Position numbers and translations under genes: made by a program. Below are positions 56,491-64,000 of a stretch of DNA of 64,000 nucleotides, one piece after another (positions within the stretch are counted from its first letter, which is position 1; each line of letters begins with the position of its first letter). The stretch covers positions 1,488,001 to 1,552,000 of the forward strand of contig NZ_JABAOB010000001.1 in the NCBI RefSeq assembly GCF_012726295.1. The letters run 5' to 3'. The DNA comes from Chitinophaga sp. Ak27 (GTDB taxonomy: Bacteria > Bacteroidota > Bacteroidia > Chitinophagales > Chitinophagaceae). A model generated the notes under the pieces. The model saw nothing but the letters and a program-made list of their open reading frames with translations. It was not told where the DNA came from and made no database searches.

Positions 56491-56892
56491 ATGCAAGTGC
56501 AAATGTTACTGGAAAACCTAAGCAGCAAAACCGAGGGCCTACTTTATTTCAGTGAATCTGAGTACCCGCTTACCATTGAGCAATGGGGCCAGTTGAACGA
56601 CAACGATGTACAGGTAAAAATTGCCGGCAGTCACCAGGTGGCAGCCAACGCATTGACGGCCGTAAATACAGCAGACTTCTTTAACGCGGTAACCCGTATC
56701 CCCGACCCAAACGATGCAGCGATGATAGCCAACGCGCAAAAATTCGGCGCATTGTATCAATTCCTGCAGGAACACTTCAGCCGGATCCAGGTATTCCGTG
56801 TAGAAGGAGATACTAACATTCCCGTGTACATTGTTTGCCATCAGCCAGACAACACCTGCGTTGCATTAATAACCACAGCGATAGAATCGTAA
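56491..56892 (+). CDS. Nuclease A inhibitor-like protein (NuiA-like)
   Basis: A 133-residue cytoplasmic protein resembling NuiA, the inhibitor of the non-specific nuclease NucA. Characteristic blocks are LSSKTEGLLYFSESEYPLT near the N-terminus, and FGALYQFLQEHFSRIQVFRVEG with the C-terminal VYIVCHQPDNTCVALIT. It has no signal peptide. It lies 31 bp upstream of a gene for an exported DNA/RNA non-specific endonuclease of the NucA class, so it probably protects the cell before export. Confidence 0.85.
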   Translation: MQVQMLLENLSSKTEGLLYFSESEYPLTIEQWGQLNDNDVQVKIAGSHQVAANALTAVNTADFFNAVTRIPDPNDAAMIANAQKFGALYQFLQEHFSRIQVFRVEGDTNIPVYIVCHQPDNTCVALITTAIES

Positions 56893-56923
56893 CCCATATC
56901 ACGTACACCCGTAAATCCGCATC

Positions 56924-58285
56924 ATGAAAACACTTATCAGGCAATGCCTTGTCATTTGCCTGGGAGCCTTCCTGTTTACTGCCTGTAAAAAAGAGGCAGA
57001 TATCAGGCCCCAGGACATCCAGAAACCCAGCAACGTTACCACAGAATCCGTTACCCTCTTCAGCGAAGATGTTGAATCCGGCACCAAAACCGCTTATGCC
57101 GTCGGCAGCGTATCGCTGACCAGCGGGTCCTGGACGCTCGACGACGCCCTTATCGGCACTTTATCAGCCGATCTAAAAAATGGTTCCAAATCCATCCGCA
57201 TCCGGAACACCGGTAGCGTTACCACCAACTTCAGTACCAATGCCTCCGGAACAGTAACGGTTACCGTAAAGCATGGCGCCTACGGCACTGATGCCAACAG
57301 TACCTGGCAATTGTGGATATCTGGCGATAATGGCCAAACCTGGACGCAACAAGGCAATACCATTACCACCTCCGGCAGCCTGCAAACAGCCACCTTTAGC
57401 TTTTCAGCGACCGGCAGCCTGCGCATCTCCATCCGCAAAACTTCCGGCAGCAGCAACCGTATCAACATCGACGACATTACCCTCATTTCCGGCAGCAGCA
57501 CTGGTGGTGGTACCGGCGGCGGCACCATCCCGGGCGATGATAACAATATGCTGCTGGGAAACCCGAGTAATGCCCTGGCCGACATTTCGTCGGAAAACAA
57601 TTACCTGATGGCAAAAACTTACTACACGTTGTCATATAGCCGTAGTCGTGGTACGCCCAACTGGGTGAGCTGGCATATACAGGCATCTGACCTGGGAAGC
57701 GTTTCCCGGAGCAACGACTTCCGGGCCGATACCGATCTGCCCGCCGGCTGGTACCAGGTGCAAAACAGCAGCTATTCCGGCTCCGGGTTCGACCGTGGGC
57801 ACAACTGTCCATCAGGCGACAGAACCGCTACCACTGAGGCCAATTCCGCTACGTTCCTAATGACTAATATGATGCCCCAGGCGCCCAACAACAACCAAAA
57901 AACCTGGGCTAACCTCGAAAACTATACCCGCGGCCTCGTAAACGCCGGCAACGAAGTATATGTGATAGATGGTTCCTACGGACAAGGCGGTACCGGCTCC
58001 CTGGGCGGTGTTACCAACACCATCGACAATGGCCACGTAACCGTACCATCCAATATCTGGAAAGTGATTGTAGTACTGCCGGCGGGTAACAATGACCTGG
58101 GCCGCATCGACGGCGCTACCAGGGTTATTGCGGTAAACACACCTAATAACAACAGCATCAACACCGACTGGACCCAATACAAAACCACCGTACGCGATAT
58201 CGAAAACGCCACCGGTTATAACCTCCTCTCTAATCTTCGTACCACCCTGCAAGACAGCCTGGAAACGAAAATAGATGTGCAGTAG
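56924..58285 (+). CDS. Exported DNA/RNA non-specific endonuclease (NucA-like)
   Basis: A 453-residue lipoprotein nuclease. The N-terminus has a lipobox (FLFTAC, Cys at about 21). Residues about 40-190 form a beta-sandwich domain (VTVKHGAYGTDANSTWQLW), then a Gly/Ser/Thr-rich linker (near 195-205), then the nuclease domain from about 215. The active-site motif DRGH (290-293) has the catalytic H293, followed by NNNQKTWANLENYTR with the metal-binding Asn. It would cut DNA and RNA outside the cell or at its surface. It follows the inhibitor gene by 31 bp. Confidence 0.9.
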   Translation: MKTLIRQCLVICLGAFLFTACKKEADIRPQDIQKPSNVTTESVTLFSEDVESGTKTAYAVGSVSLTSGSWTLDDALIGTLSADLKNGSKSIRIRNTGSVTTNFSTNASGTVTVTVKHGAYGTDANSTWQLWISGDNGQTWTQQGNTITTSGSLQTATFSFSATGSLRISIRKTSGSSNRINIDDITLISGSSTGGGTGGGTIPGDDNNMLLGNPSNALADISSENNYLMAKTYYTLSYSRSRGTPNWVSWHIQASDLGSVSRSNDFRADTDLPAGWYQVQNSSYSGSGFDRGHNCPSGDRTATTEANSATFLMTNMMPQAPNNNQKTWANLENYTRGLVNAGNEVYVIDGSYGQGGTGSLGGVTNTIDNGHVTVPSNIWKVIVVLPAGNNDLGRIDGATRVIAVNTPNNNSINTDWTQYKTTVRDIENATGYNLLSNLRTTLQDSLETKIDVQ

Positions 58286-58297
58286 GAGCATAAAGCG

Positions 58298-58367
58298 TAA
58301 AGCATAAAGCTATTGTAGCGAATATTTGAATTGTATTGTTCATTCGCTACAATAGCTTTATGCTTTA
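58298..58367. terminator. 25-bp perfect hairpin between convergent genes
   Basis: The arms 58298-58322 and 58343-58367 are perfectly complementary over 25 bases with a 20-base loop. The stem and its flanks consist of 7-base units (TAAAGCN type), extending the inverted symmetry to about 58290 and 58385. It lies between the nuclease gene (plus, ending 58285) and the exported glycosidase-like gene (minus, ending 58385), so it is best read as a bidirectional terminator, although a T-run is lacking. Confidence 0.65.
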
Positions 58368-58384
58368 TGCTTTACGCTTTACGC

Positions 58385-60697
58385 TTACAACACAGTTACT
58401 TCACCACGCTTTGTCACCTTTATATTCACGGTTACGCCGGCAGCGACGGCCACTTTGGGCCAATGCAGGAAGGAGGTGTAGCCCAGCGGCTTTTTCGCGG
58501 CCCCGGCCGATTCTGCCATCACCGATACAGATGCATCATAGGCAGTGGTATTGGACAAACGTAATGTAACGTCGCCTTTACCCTCTCTGATTGGCGCTAC
58601 AGTGATATGATCAAATACAAATAACTTTCCTTCACCGGGCTGCACATAAATACCCGGTAATTCCATCGCCATCAGGATGCCATTGGTTTCAGTCCACGAA
58701 TTGCGGGTATGGATAAAATTACCGATACTTCCCCTTCCTTCTGCATCGCTCAACTGGATACGTTCCATGCAGGAACCGATCATGTAATTGGTGGTGATAT
58801 GCCCCGGCATATTTACGGCTTCGGTATGCGCGTGTTGGATGTCGCGGATCAACGCCGCATAATGTTCGTCGCCGGTAGCCCGGTATAATTTAAACAGGTA
58901 ATCGGCCGACGAGGTACAAACACCGGGGGCGGCGTGTTTATTCTGGCTGCTGGCCCACACGGCGCCGGCCATATGGCATTGCAGCTTCCCGATATCGCTG
59001 CCTGGGGGAAAAACAGGATCATAGGCCATTGTCCAGGTAGCGCAAAGGGCGGCCTGCACTTTGGCTCGCTCCAGCCAAACCGGTTGTTGGGTATATTGAT
59101 AAAGCGCCATGAGCGATTCCATGAATCCAAAAGCAGTTTCCGAGTCTGCATCCTGCGAGATATCGCCGCAGGCACCGCTGGTAAAGCCACGCGCTACAAT
59201 ATCACGCTGGTAATAGAAAGTAGCAGCCGCTTCTGCGGTACGCAGCCATTCCTCCCGGTGAAAATAATCTGCTGCCAGTGCCAGTCCTGCTGGTACGATA
59301 GCGCCGGCGCTGGAATTAAAAACGGCAATTTCTCCCGTTTCCGGTACAATGTATTGCCCGAATTCACCGTATCGCTGCCAGTTGTGCACAAAGGCCGCCG
59401 CCAGCTTTTGTGCAGCCGCTTCCCATTCGGGGTGAATCGTTTGTGCATGTCCCTGCGCTTTCAGCAATAGTAAGTGTTTCATTAACCAAAACAAAACATC
59501 ACCATTTTTCCGGACCATGGCCTGCAAGGCAGGAAAATCAGGAGATCCTTTTTCTGTACTGAGCGTACCTCCTTCGCTGATAGATCCATAAAAGAAACCA
59601 CTCTTCCCCTGCATACGGGAAGTAATAAAATCCAGTTCCCTGGCTACGCGGGTACGTTCTTTTTCATCGTTAAGCGCCAGCATCGGGAAGGTGTTGATCA
59701 TGCCACTTACCCATCCCAGCTGGAAGTTGCGGCTATTTTCCGGCAGGTAGTAACTGCCCGCTTTTGTTTCCACGAAATTATTCCGGCAGATATCCGTTCC
59801 CAGGGCAGCCAGTTTACTCATGGGTACCAGGTTACGCGGATGATTGGGACCTGACAGTGATTTACGTAAGGTCATAAATTGTTTCAGCAGGTCAGGGATG
59901 CCGCTGGCAGAAAAAGTATATACCCGGAACCTGATCGTGATCTCATTGCCTGTACGCCAGTCGGGCGCCTGGTCGCCACTGGGATGAAAATCACCAAAAC
60001 CAGCGGCCATCTTACGCATGGCCGGCGCTGTAATTGTGAAAGTACAGCTGTCGCGACCATCATTTTCCCGGATGCTCAGTCCACTGTTGCCATAACGTGT
60101 AGCCTGCTCCGTTAGTACCATCCATCCTTTTTTTACAGCAGGTGCATAGAAGCTCATAGCCGGTACGGAAGTATTAGTAGTACTTAATTCCAGGCCGGAT
60201 GGTCCCGCATCACTGACCGACAAGCGCGGGTTATTGGAGATGGTAAGTGGCGCTGCCGGGTTGAAATACATATCTTTCGGATAATCCGGGTTATAGCCAT
60301 TACCGATAGCCCGGTAACGATTTCCATTATACACGATGGCCGGCACCATCACGTAATTTTCCCGTTGCCAGCGCCCAAAGCCAAAGTCAATTGCCACCGC
60401 GGTGGATGGGGCTGCACCATCCACCAACTTGCACGTGAGTGTAATTTCCTGACCGGCAGGATTACCTGGTATCGCCGATTGTTGCCATTGCAGCTGCCAC
60501 CGGCCCTGGGTGTTAGTAAGTGTATTACCGTCGAATGTCCATTGATGCACCAGGGAGTCGCCCTGGTATTGCCGCAGCGACACCTGGATGCCGCCTTGTA
60601 ATGTCCGCAGTAACTCTTTTGCCGGTGCCTGCCCCTTCACCTGCCGAACGATACCTGTTGCCGCCAGCAGCCACAGGGCGATGACGCCTCTCTTCAT
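58385..60697 (-). CDS. Exported six-hairpin (alpha/alpha) glycosidase-like protein
   Basis: A 770-residue exported protein with a signal peptide (about 1-23, ending VKGQ). The N-terminal ~280 residues form a beta-rich domain (DFGFGRWQRENYVMVPAIVYNG). From about 300 to 680 a helical toroid is predicted, with repeated GWVSGMINTFPML, FFYGSISEGG, GEIAVFNSSAGAIVPAGLAL and RNSWTETNGILMAMEL, typical of six-hairpin glycosidases (as in GH88/105/127-like enzymes). I could not assign a family. Substrate probably a polysaccharide; catalytic residues not identifiable by eye. It begins 7 bp after the 858-residue protein gene ends. Confidence 0.65.
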   Translation of the reverse strand: MKRGVIALWLLAATGIVRQVKGQAPAKELLRTLQGGIQVSLRQYQGDSLVHQWTFDGNTLTNTQGRWQLQWQQSAIPGNPAGQEITLTCKLVDGAAPSTAVAIDFGFGRWQRENYVMVPAIVYNGNRYRAIGNGYNPDYPKDMYFNPAAPLTISNNPRLSVSDAGPSGLELSTTNTSVPAMSFYAPAVKKGWMVLTEQATRYGNSGLSIRENDGRDSCTFTITAPAMRKMAAGFGDFHPSGDQAPDWRTGNEITIRFRVYTFSASGIPDLLKQFMTLRKSLSGPNHPRNLVPMSKLAALGTDICRNNFVETKAGSYYLPENSRNFQLGWVSGMINTFPMLALNDEKERTRVARELDFITSRMQGKSGFFYGSISEGGTLSTEKGSPDFPALQAMVRKNGDVLFWLMKHLLLLKAQGHAQTIHPEWEAAAQKLAAAFVHNWQRYGEFGQYIVPETGEIAVFNSSAGAIVPAGLALAADYFHREEWLRTAEAAATFYYQRDIVARGFTSGACGDISQDADSETAFGFMESLMALYQYTQQPVWLERAKVQAALCATWTMAYDPVFPPGSDIGKLQCHMAGAVWASSQNKHAAPGVCTSSADYLFKLYRATGDEHYAALIRDIQHAHTEAVNMPGHITTNYMIGSCMERIQLSDAEGRGSIGNFIHTRNSWTETNGILMAMELPGIYVQPGEGKLFVFDHITVAPIREGKGDVTLRLSNTTAYDASVSVMAESAGAAKKPLGYTSFLHWPKVAVAAGVTVNIKVTKRGEVTVL

Positions 60698-60704
60698 ATT
60701 ATGT

Positions 60705-63281
60705 TTATAATTTTTCTATTTGTGTAGTCATAATGGTCACAGACTCGAGCTGTATTTTATCAGATCCCGTTTCCCGTGCTGCCACTCCTATTACTGCTTT
60801 TCCGGTATTAAAAAGCGCCGGATCTACCTTGGCAATCATGCGCAATACCCGCCGGTTGCGATCGGCCACTGATAGCTGCCCATCGCGGAGAATGAGCCAT
60901 TCTCCGGCTGCCAGTCGTACATCTACCAGGATAACCTGTCCATTGGGCAGGCGTATACGCAGCCCTTCGGCATCAGTTGCTTTGGGCGCATGCACTCGCA
61001 ACGTCCATTCTCTCAAAGATGTTCCCGGTGTTATGTACAGCGGTATTTCCTGGAAATCTTGCTGGTAAGGGATATTCACCTGCCGGTTTTCTTTCAGCGT
61101 GTACAGGGAGAAGGTATGTGCTCCCGTTTGTTCGAGGTGGAATTTCTTGCCCATGTCTTTCAGCTGTGCTTTAACACTTGCATTAAACACACCGGCATTT
61201 CGTGCATTTTCCCAGGCACGATAGGCAGTAAAAGCAGCTTCTTTTTCGCCGCTGCTTTCCACCGACTGCTGGCTAAGCCCCAGCATATACGTGGCTTCCC
61301 AGCCGATAGATTTGGCCTGCAGGTTTTCGAGGTCGTACTGGCTCCAGTCACTTTCGTAGGAAACAATCCCGAAGGTGGCCGGCAGGTAATTACTTTCAAA
61401 CACGTAGCGCATATCTTTTCCTTCTATGCCCCATTTATTATTCACAGGGTCAAACATATTTATATCACCGCCTATGTTGCACACACTCATATAGTGCCAG
61501 TTACCCTCAAACACCGACGAGCCCATTACCCGCAGGTATTGACCGCCAGCCTGACGGTAGGTATTAAACAATCGCCGGAAGAAGCGCTTAAAAGAGTACT
61601 GTCCATGTCCCTGGTACATACAGCTTTCCAACCCGTCGAAGTCGATGTAGTCCATTCCTCCCTCTACCAGCCAATGCCCGTAGAAATCCGCGTAAGCGTC
61701 CTGCAGGTTAAGGTCCGGTGCGAAGCCATGGTAGCAGTTAGGCTGCAACTTCACGATGGTATCTCCTGCCTGATAACTTCCTTTTTGTGTACCATATAGT
61801 CCACGTTTAATCCCCTTAAAGGTGTAAGGCAAGGTAGTAGTAACGCCATTATATTCGATCAGCTCTTTTCCTATCTTCAATACGTTGGTATGATTACCTT
61901 CCCATCCGCCAAACTCGTTGAGGTAACAGGTATCAGTTACAGTGATGATGGTATCCTCCGGGCCGATGTTGCGGGTAAGCATGGTACGTTGCATAATAGC
62001 GAGACTATCGCTGGGTACCGGCGCTACTGAATTACTGATGCCTGGCTGCAAAAATTCGCAGAGGGTATGTAAGCCGTAACGCAGTCCCTGCGCCTTCATG
62101 GATGCGCCATATTCGGGAATAGTCATGTGGCGGTGATCTGTCAGGGAGATCCGGTTATTACCCCATTTCTTGTCTCCGAAATCCGGGTAATACTCTCCCC
62201 ACCCTTCATCCTGTATTCCTTTAACACCTAACCTTAACGCATATACGGCCAGGCTATCGTGTGGTCCCCACCACGCTATATCAGGCCGGCGGGTAGCAGG
62301 ATCTTTAATCCATTTGCCATCCACTTCAGGGTGTGGCAGCCCTTCTTTCAACACAATCCGTTCAATGGTAGATAGTCCCAGGGAGTCGGGGCAGGCATAG
62401 AGGGCAATGGCCGATCCTTCAAACCCCACATTGGCGGGCGTTACCAGCTGATAGCGGGCAGAGTTATAGCCTCCGTCCAAGTTATCGGGTAATACAGGAA
62501 AGCGGATCATCTGTTCTTTGCGCCGGTTGCGGGAATGCAGGCAGATAGAAGAACCGAAATCCGGCTCCAATACTGCGCCGTTGCCATAGTTCATCCGGAA
62601 ATATTCTTCCGGCTGGGAATAAAAGGCAACATCACTCCGGCCATCTCCCCCGATCTTAAATTTTTGTCCTTCTTTAAGATGTGACGGAAGCGGATACTTA
62701 ACCGGGTCGGGAGAATGGATGTAGTAATAGGTAACACCGAAATCGCCATCGGTCGGTGGTCCACTGGTGGTATTATCGTCCAGCGCCAACATGCCAATGG
62801 CAAATTGGTTGTTACGAACTACCGAAATAATTTCACCGATGGTTTGTGAGATGGTGGTTTTATAAGGTCCCCAAACGATATTGTCAACGTTGGGAGCATG
62901 CTCCAGGGAGAGCAGTTGCAGCCGCAGGTATTGCGGTTGCAACTGCACCCGGATACTGGCAACGGCCCCATTGGGATATCGCAGCTCCATTTTACCAGGA
63001 GTAAATTTCGCCGCGACCGGCGAAATCGATGCTTTACCGCTTACCAAAGTCAAAACGGGCGATGATAAGCCTTTCGGACAGTACTCGCGTCCTGTCCGTT
63101 TATCCACGATAGATACAATGTATCCTTTCGTGTTGACCATAACGGTGGAATAAATGGTTTCCAGTTGCTTGCCCTGACTATATGCGTTAGTGCAATTAAC
63201 TAATAATATTATGACCAGTATTCTTGAAAAAGAATAACAATTGAGCAGGTGTTTACGGGTATTTTGAAAGATGATCATCAT
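60705..63281 (-). CDS. Exported putative glycoside hydrolase (TIM-barrel-like)
   Basis: An 858-residue protein with an N-terminal signal (hydrophobic stretch about 17-34, IILLVNCTNAYSQG). Residues about 40-340 are beta-rich, followed by a barrel-like part with DIAWWGPHDSLAVYALRLG, GVKGIQDEGWGEYYPDFGDKKWG and DYIDFDGLESCMYQGHG, where paired acidic residues (DE, DFD) could be catalytic, as in clan-D/GH36-like enzymes. The C-terminal ~150 residues form a beta domain (QTGAHTFSLYTLKENRQVNIPY). Family uncertain; no database check possible. It is first in a two-gene operon with the six-hairpin protein and is divergent from an AraC regulator starting at 63409. Confidence 0.6.
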   Translation of the reverse strand: MMIIFQNTRKHLLNCYSFSRILVIILLVNCTNAYSQGKQLETIYSTVMVNTKGYIVSIVDKRTGREYCPKGLSSPVLTLVSGKASISPVAAKFTPGKMELRYPNGAVASIRVQLQPQYLRLQLLSLEHAPNVDNIVWGPYKTTISQTIGEIISVVRNNQFAIGMLALDDNTTSGPPTDGDFGVTYYYIHSPDPVKYPLPSHLKEGQKFKIGGDGRSDVAFYSQPEEYFRMNYGNGAVLEPDFGSSICLHSRNRRKEQMIRFPVLPDNLDGGYNSARYQLVTPANVGFEGSAIALYACPDSLGLSTIERIVLKEGLPHPEVDGKWIKDPATRRPDIAWWGPHDSLAVYALRLGVKGIQDEGWGEYYPDFGDKKWGNNRISLTDHRHMTIPEYGASMKAQGLRYGLHTLCEFLQPGISNSVAPVPSDSLAIMQRTMLTRNIGPEDTIITVTDTCYLNEFGGWEGNHTNVLKIGKELIEYNGVTTTLPYTFKGIKRGLYGTQKGSYQAGDTIVKLQPNCYHGFAPDLNLQDAYADFYGHWLVEGGMDYIDFDGLESCMYQGHGQYSFKRFFRRLFNTYRQAGGQYLRVMGSSVFEGNWHYMSVCNIGGDINMFDPVNNKWGIEGKDMRYVFESNYLPATFGIVSYESDWSQYDLENLQAKSIGWEATYMLGLSQQSVESSGEKEAAFTAYRAWENARNAGVFNASVKAQLKDMGKKFHLEQTGAHTFSLYTLKENRQVNIPYQQDFQEIPLYITPGTSLREWTLRVHAPKATDAEGLRIRLPNGQVILVDVRLAAGEWLILRDGQLSVADRNRRVLRMIAKVDPALFNTGKAVIGVAARETGSDKIQLESVTIMTTQIEKL

Positions 63282-63408
63282 CGAATTTTATATCAGCAAA
63301 AAGCATTATACTTTGCCGCCTTAAAATTCCAATAATATTCCTGCGCCAGCCACCCTGAAATTGACTATTAGCTATGCTTTTTTTGCAGTTGTGCTGCTTT
63401 CGTTTAAA

Positions 63409-64000
63409 ATGAGTACATTTATCTCGTCGGGACCTACAGGTGAACAAAGCACGTTATCTATGCAATACATATATGAGAATTTTACATTTCCTCCAGACCA
63501 ATCTTTTACCATCCGGTCTGAAATACTGGAGATAAAAAAATATACCACGCTAAAATCGCATATCAACTTCGAAATTGCCTTGATTGAGAATTGTGCCGGT
63601 AAGCGTTTCATTGGCGATCACATTGAAGATTTTGAAGGAACAGAGCTGGTATTATTGGGTAGTTACCTGCCACATTGCTGGCAATACTATACAGTATTAG
63701 ATCCCATGATACCGCCACAGGCCACAGTAATCCACTTCTTTCCTACCTTCCTGGGCCAGCAGCTGCTGGATAAACCGGAAGCGCACCAGTTGAATGATCT
63801 GTTTGAACGGGCAGCCAAAGGCGTTTCTTTTTCCGGCGCCACGGTAAGAACCGCCAAAATGATTATGCAGCAAATGCTGTTTACTTCCGGCATGACCCGG
63901 GTCGTATTGATGCTTAACTTATTGGATACGCTGGCACAGTCGGAAGAAGGCAAAGTGCTGTCATCACCTTATTACAACGCGGTAGACTCCTCCATTGAAG
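63409..64000 (+). CDS. AraC-family-like regulator, 5' part only (cut by window end)
   Basis: The frame is open from the ATG at 63409 to the end of the window with no stop, so at least 197 residues are present. It has an N-terminal cupin-like region: FTFPPDQSFTIRSEILEIKK, SHINFEIALIENCAGKRFIGDHIEDFEGTELVLLGSYLPHCW and ATVIHFFPTFLG, a layout shared with Bacteroidota AraC regulators whose helix-turn-helix lies at the C-terminus. That DNA-binding part would be beyond 64000. A second possible start is the ATG at 63460. It is divergent from the two-gene glycosidase operon, 127 bp away, and probably regulates it. Confidence 0.75.
   Translation, partial: MSTFISSGPTGEQSTLSMQYIYENFTFPPDQSFTIRSEILEIKKYTTLKSHINFEIALIENCAGKRFIGDHIEDFEGTELVLLGSYLPHCWQYYTVLDPMIPPQATVIHFFPTFLGQQLLDKPEAHQLNDLFERAAKGVSFSGATVRTAKMIMQQMLFTSGMTRVVLMLNLLDTLAQSEEGKVLSSPYYNAVDSSIE

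Noticed and set aside
60990-61799. 269-codon plus-strand frame opposite the putative glycoside hydrolase
   Set aside because: Antisense to a well-supported exported protein; the translation lacks domain character.
1-64000. CRISPR arrays, rRNA and tRNA genes
   Set aside because: No regularly spaced repeats and no recognisable rRNA or tRNA sequence were seen.

Overview
The window looks like a chromosomal segment of a Bacteroidota bacterium, most likely Chitinophagaceae (Chitinophaga-like). The support is the set of lineage-typical families: a FecR anti-sigma factor with a DUF4974-like end, GLPGLI, NVEALA and BF3164-like proteins, a DUF4369/TlpA thioredoxin, a TonB-receptor-like beta-barrel, several AraC regulators and a GT3-type glycogen synthase. 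This is a judgement from family content; no rRNA or other marker gene is present.

Region 1 (1-12070) is a candidate peptide maturation and export locus. A 99-residue precursor (11771-12070, minus) has a double-glycine leader and a core with two copies of a four-cysteine module. Behind it, on the same strand, lie a TlpA-type thioredoxin, three glycosyltransferases (GT14-like, a tandem-duplicated GT25-like, GT92-like) and an orphan FecR. Convergent to these is a plus-strand set: a VKOR/DsbA-like oxidase fusion, a C39-peptidase ABC exporter and an HlyD adaptor. Together they suggest a disulfide-rich, possibly glycosylated, leader-cleaved secreted peptide. That is the strongest candidate for an undescribed system here.

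Region 2 (about 12.1-20.8 kb) is a mobile, decayed patch: an intact IS481-like element, an AT-rich cassette of three unrecognised genes, a broken IS256-like element, and a broken DUF1016/YhcG-type nuclease gene placed head-to-head with an apparently truncated HEPN/Abi_C-like gene.

Region 3 (20787-30666, minus) is a glycogen/alpha-glucan operon: a baeRF-like protein, a debranching enzyme, a GT4 synthase-like enzyme, a GH57 enzyme and a 1399-residue glycogen synthase-phosphorylase fusion.

Region 4 (30.9-39.6 kb) holds resistance-like and catabolic genes: a short UvrA-like ABC protein divergent from a MarR regulator across a palindromic operator, a TetX-like flavin monooxygenase with an AraC regulator, a second AraC regulator, and two divergent paralogous codA-like amidohydrolases, one with a Tat signal.

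Region 5 (39650-52295, minus) is a second small-peptide locus: signal peptidase I, a Wzy/O-antigen-ligase-like TPR protein, an NVEALA-type exported peptide with four cysteines, a BF3164-like lipoprotein, a thioredoxin-like lipoprotein, an MG2-domain protein, a transglutaminase-like lipoprotein, a large outer-membrane beta-barrel and a GLPGLI protein.

Region 6 (52.5-64 kb) contains a Met/His-rich outer-membrane protein, a DUF6263-like exported protein, a GNAT acetyltransferase, a RecF-like ATPase, a nuclease inhibitor next to a lipoprotein DNA/RNA nuclease (NuiA/NucA-like), a striking 25-bp hairpin, two exported glycosidase-like proteins and the start of a divergent AraC regulator cut by the window edge. 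No tRNA, rRNA or CRISPR array was seen.
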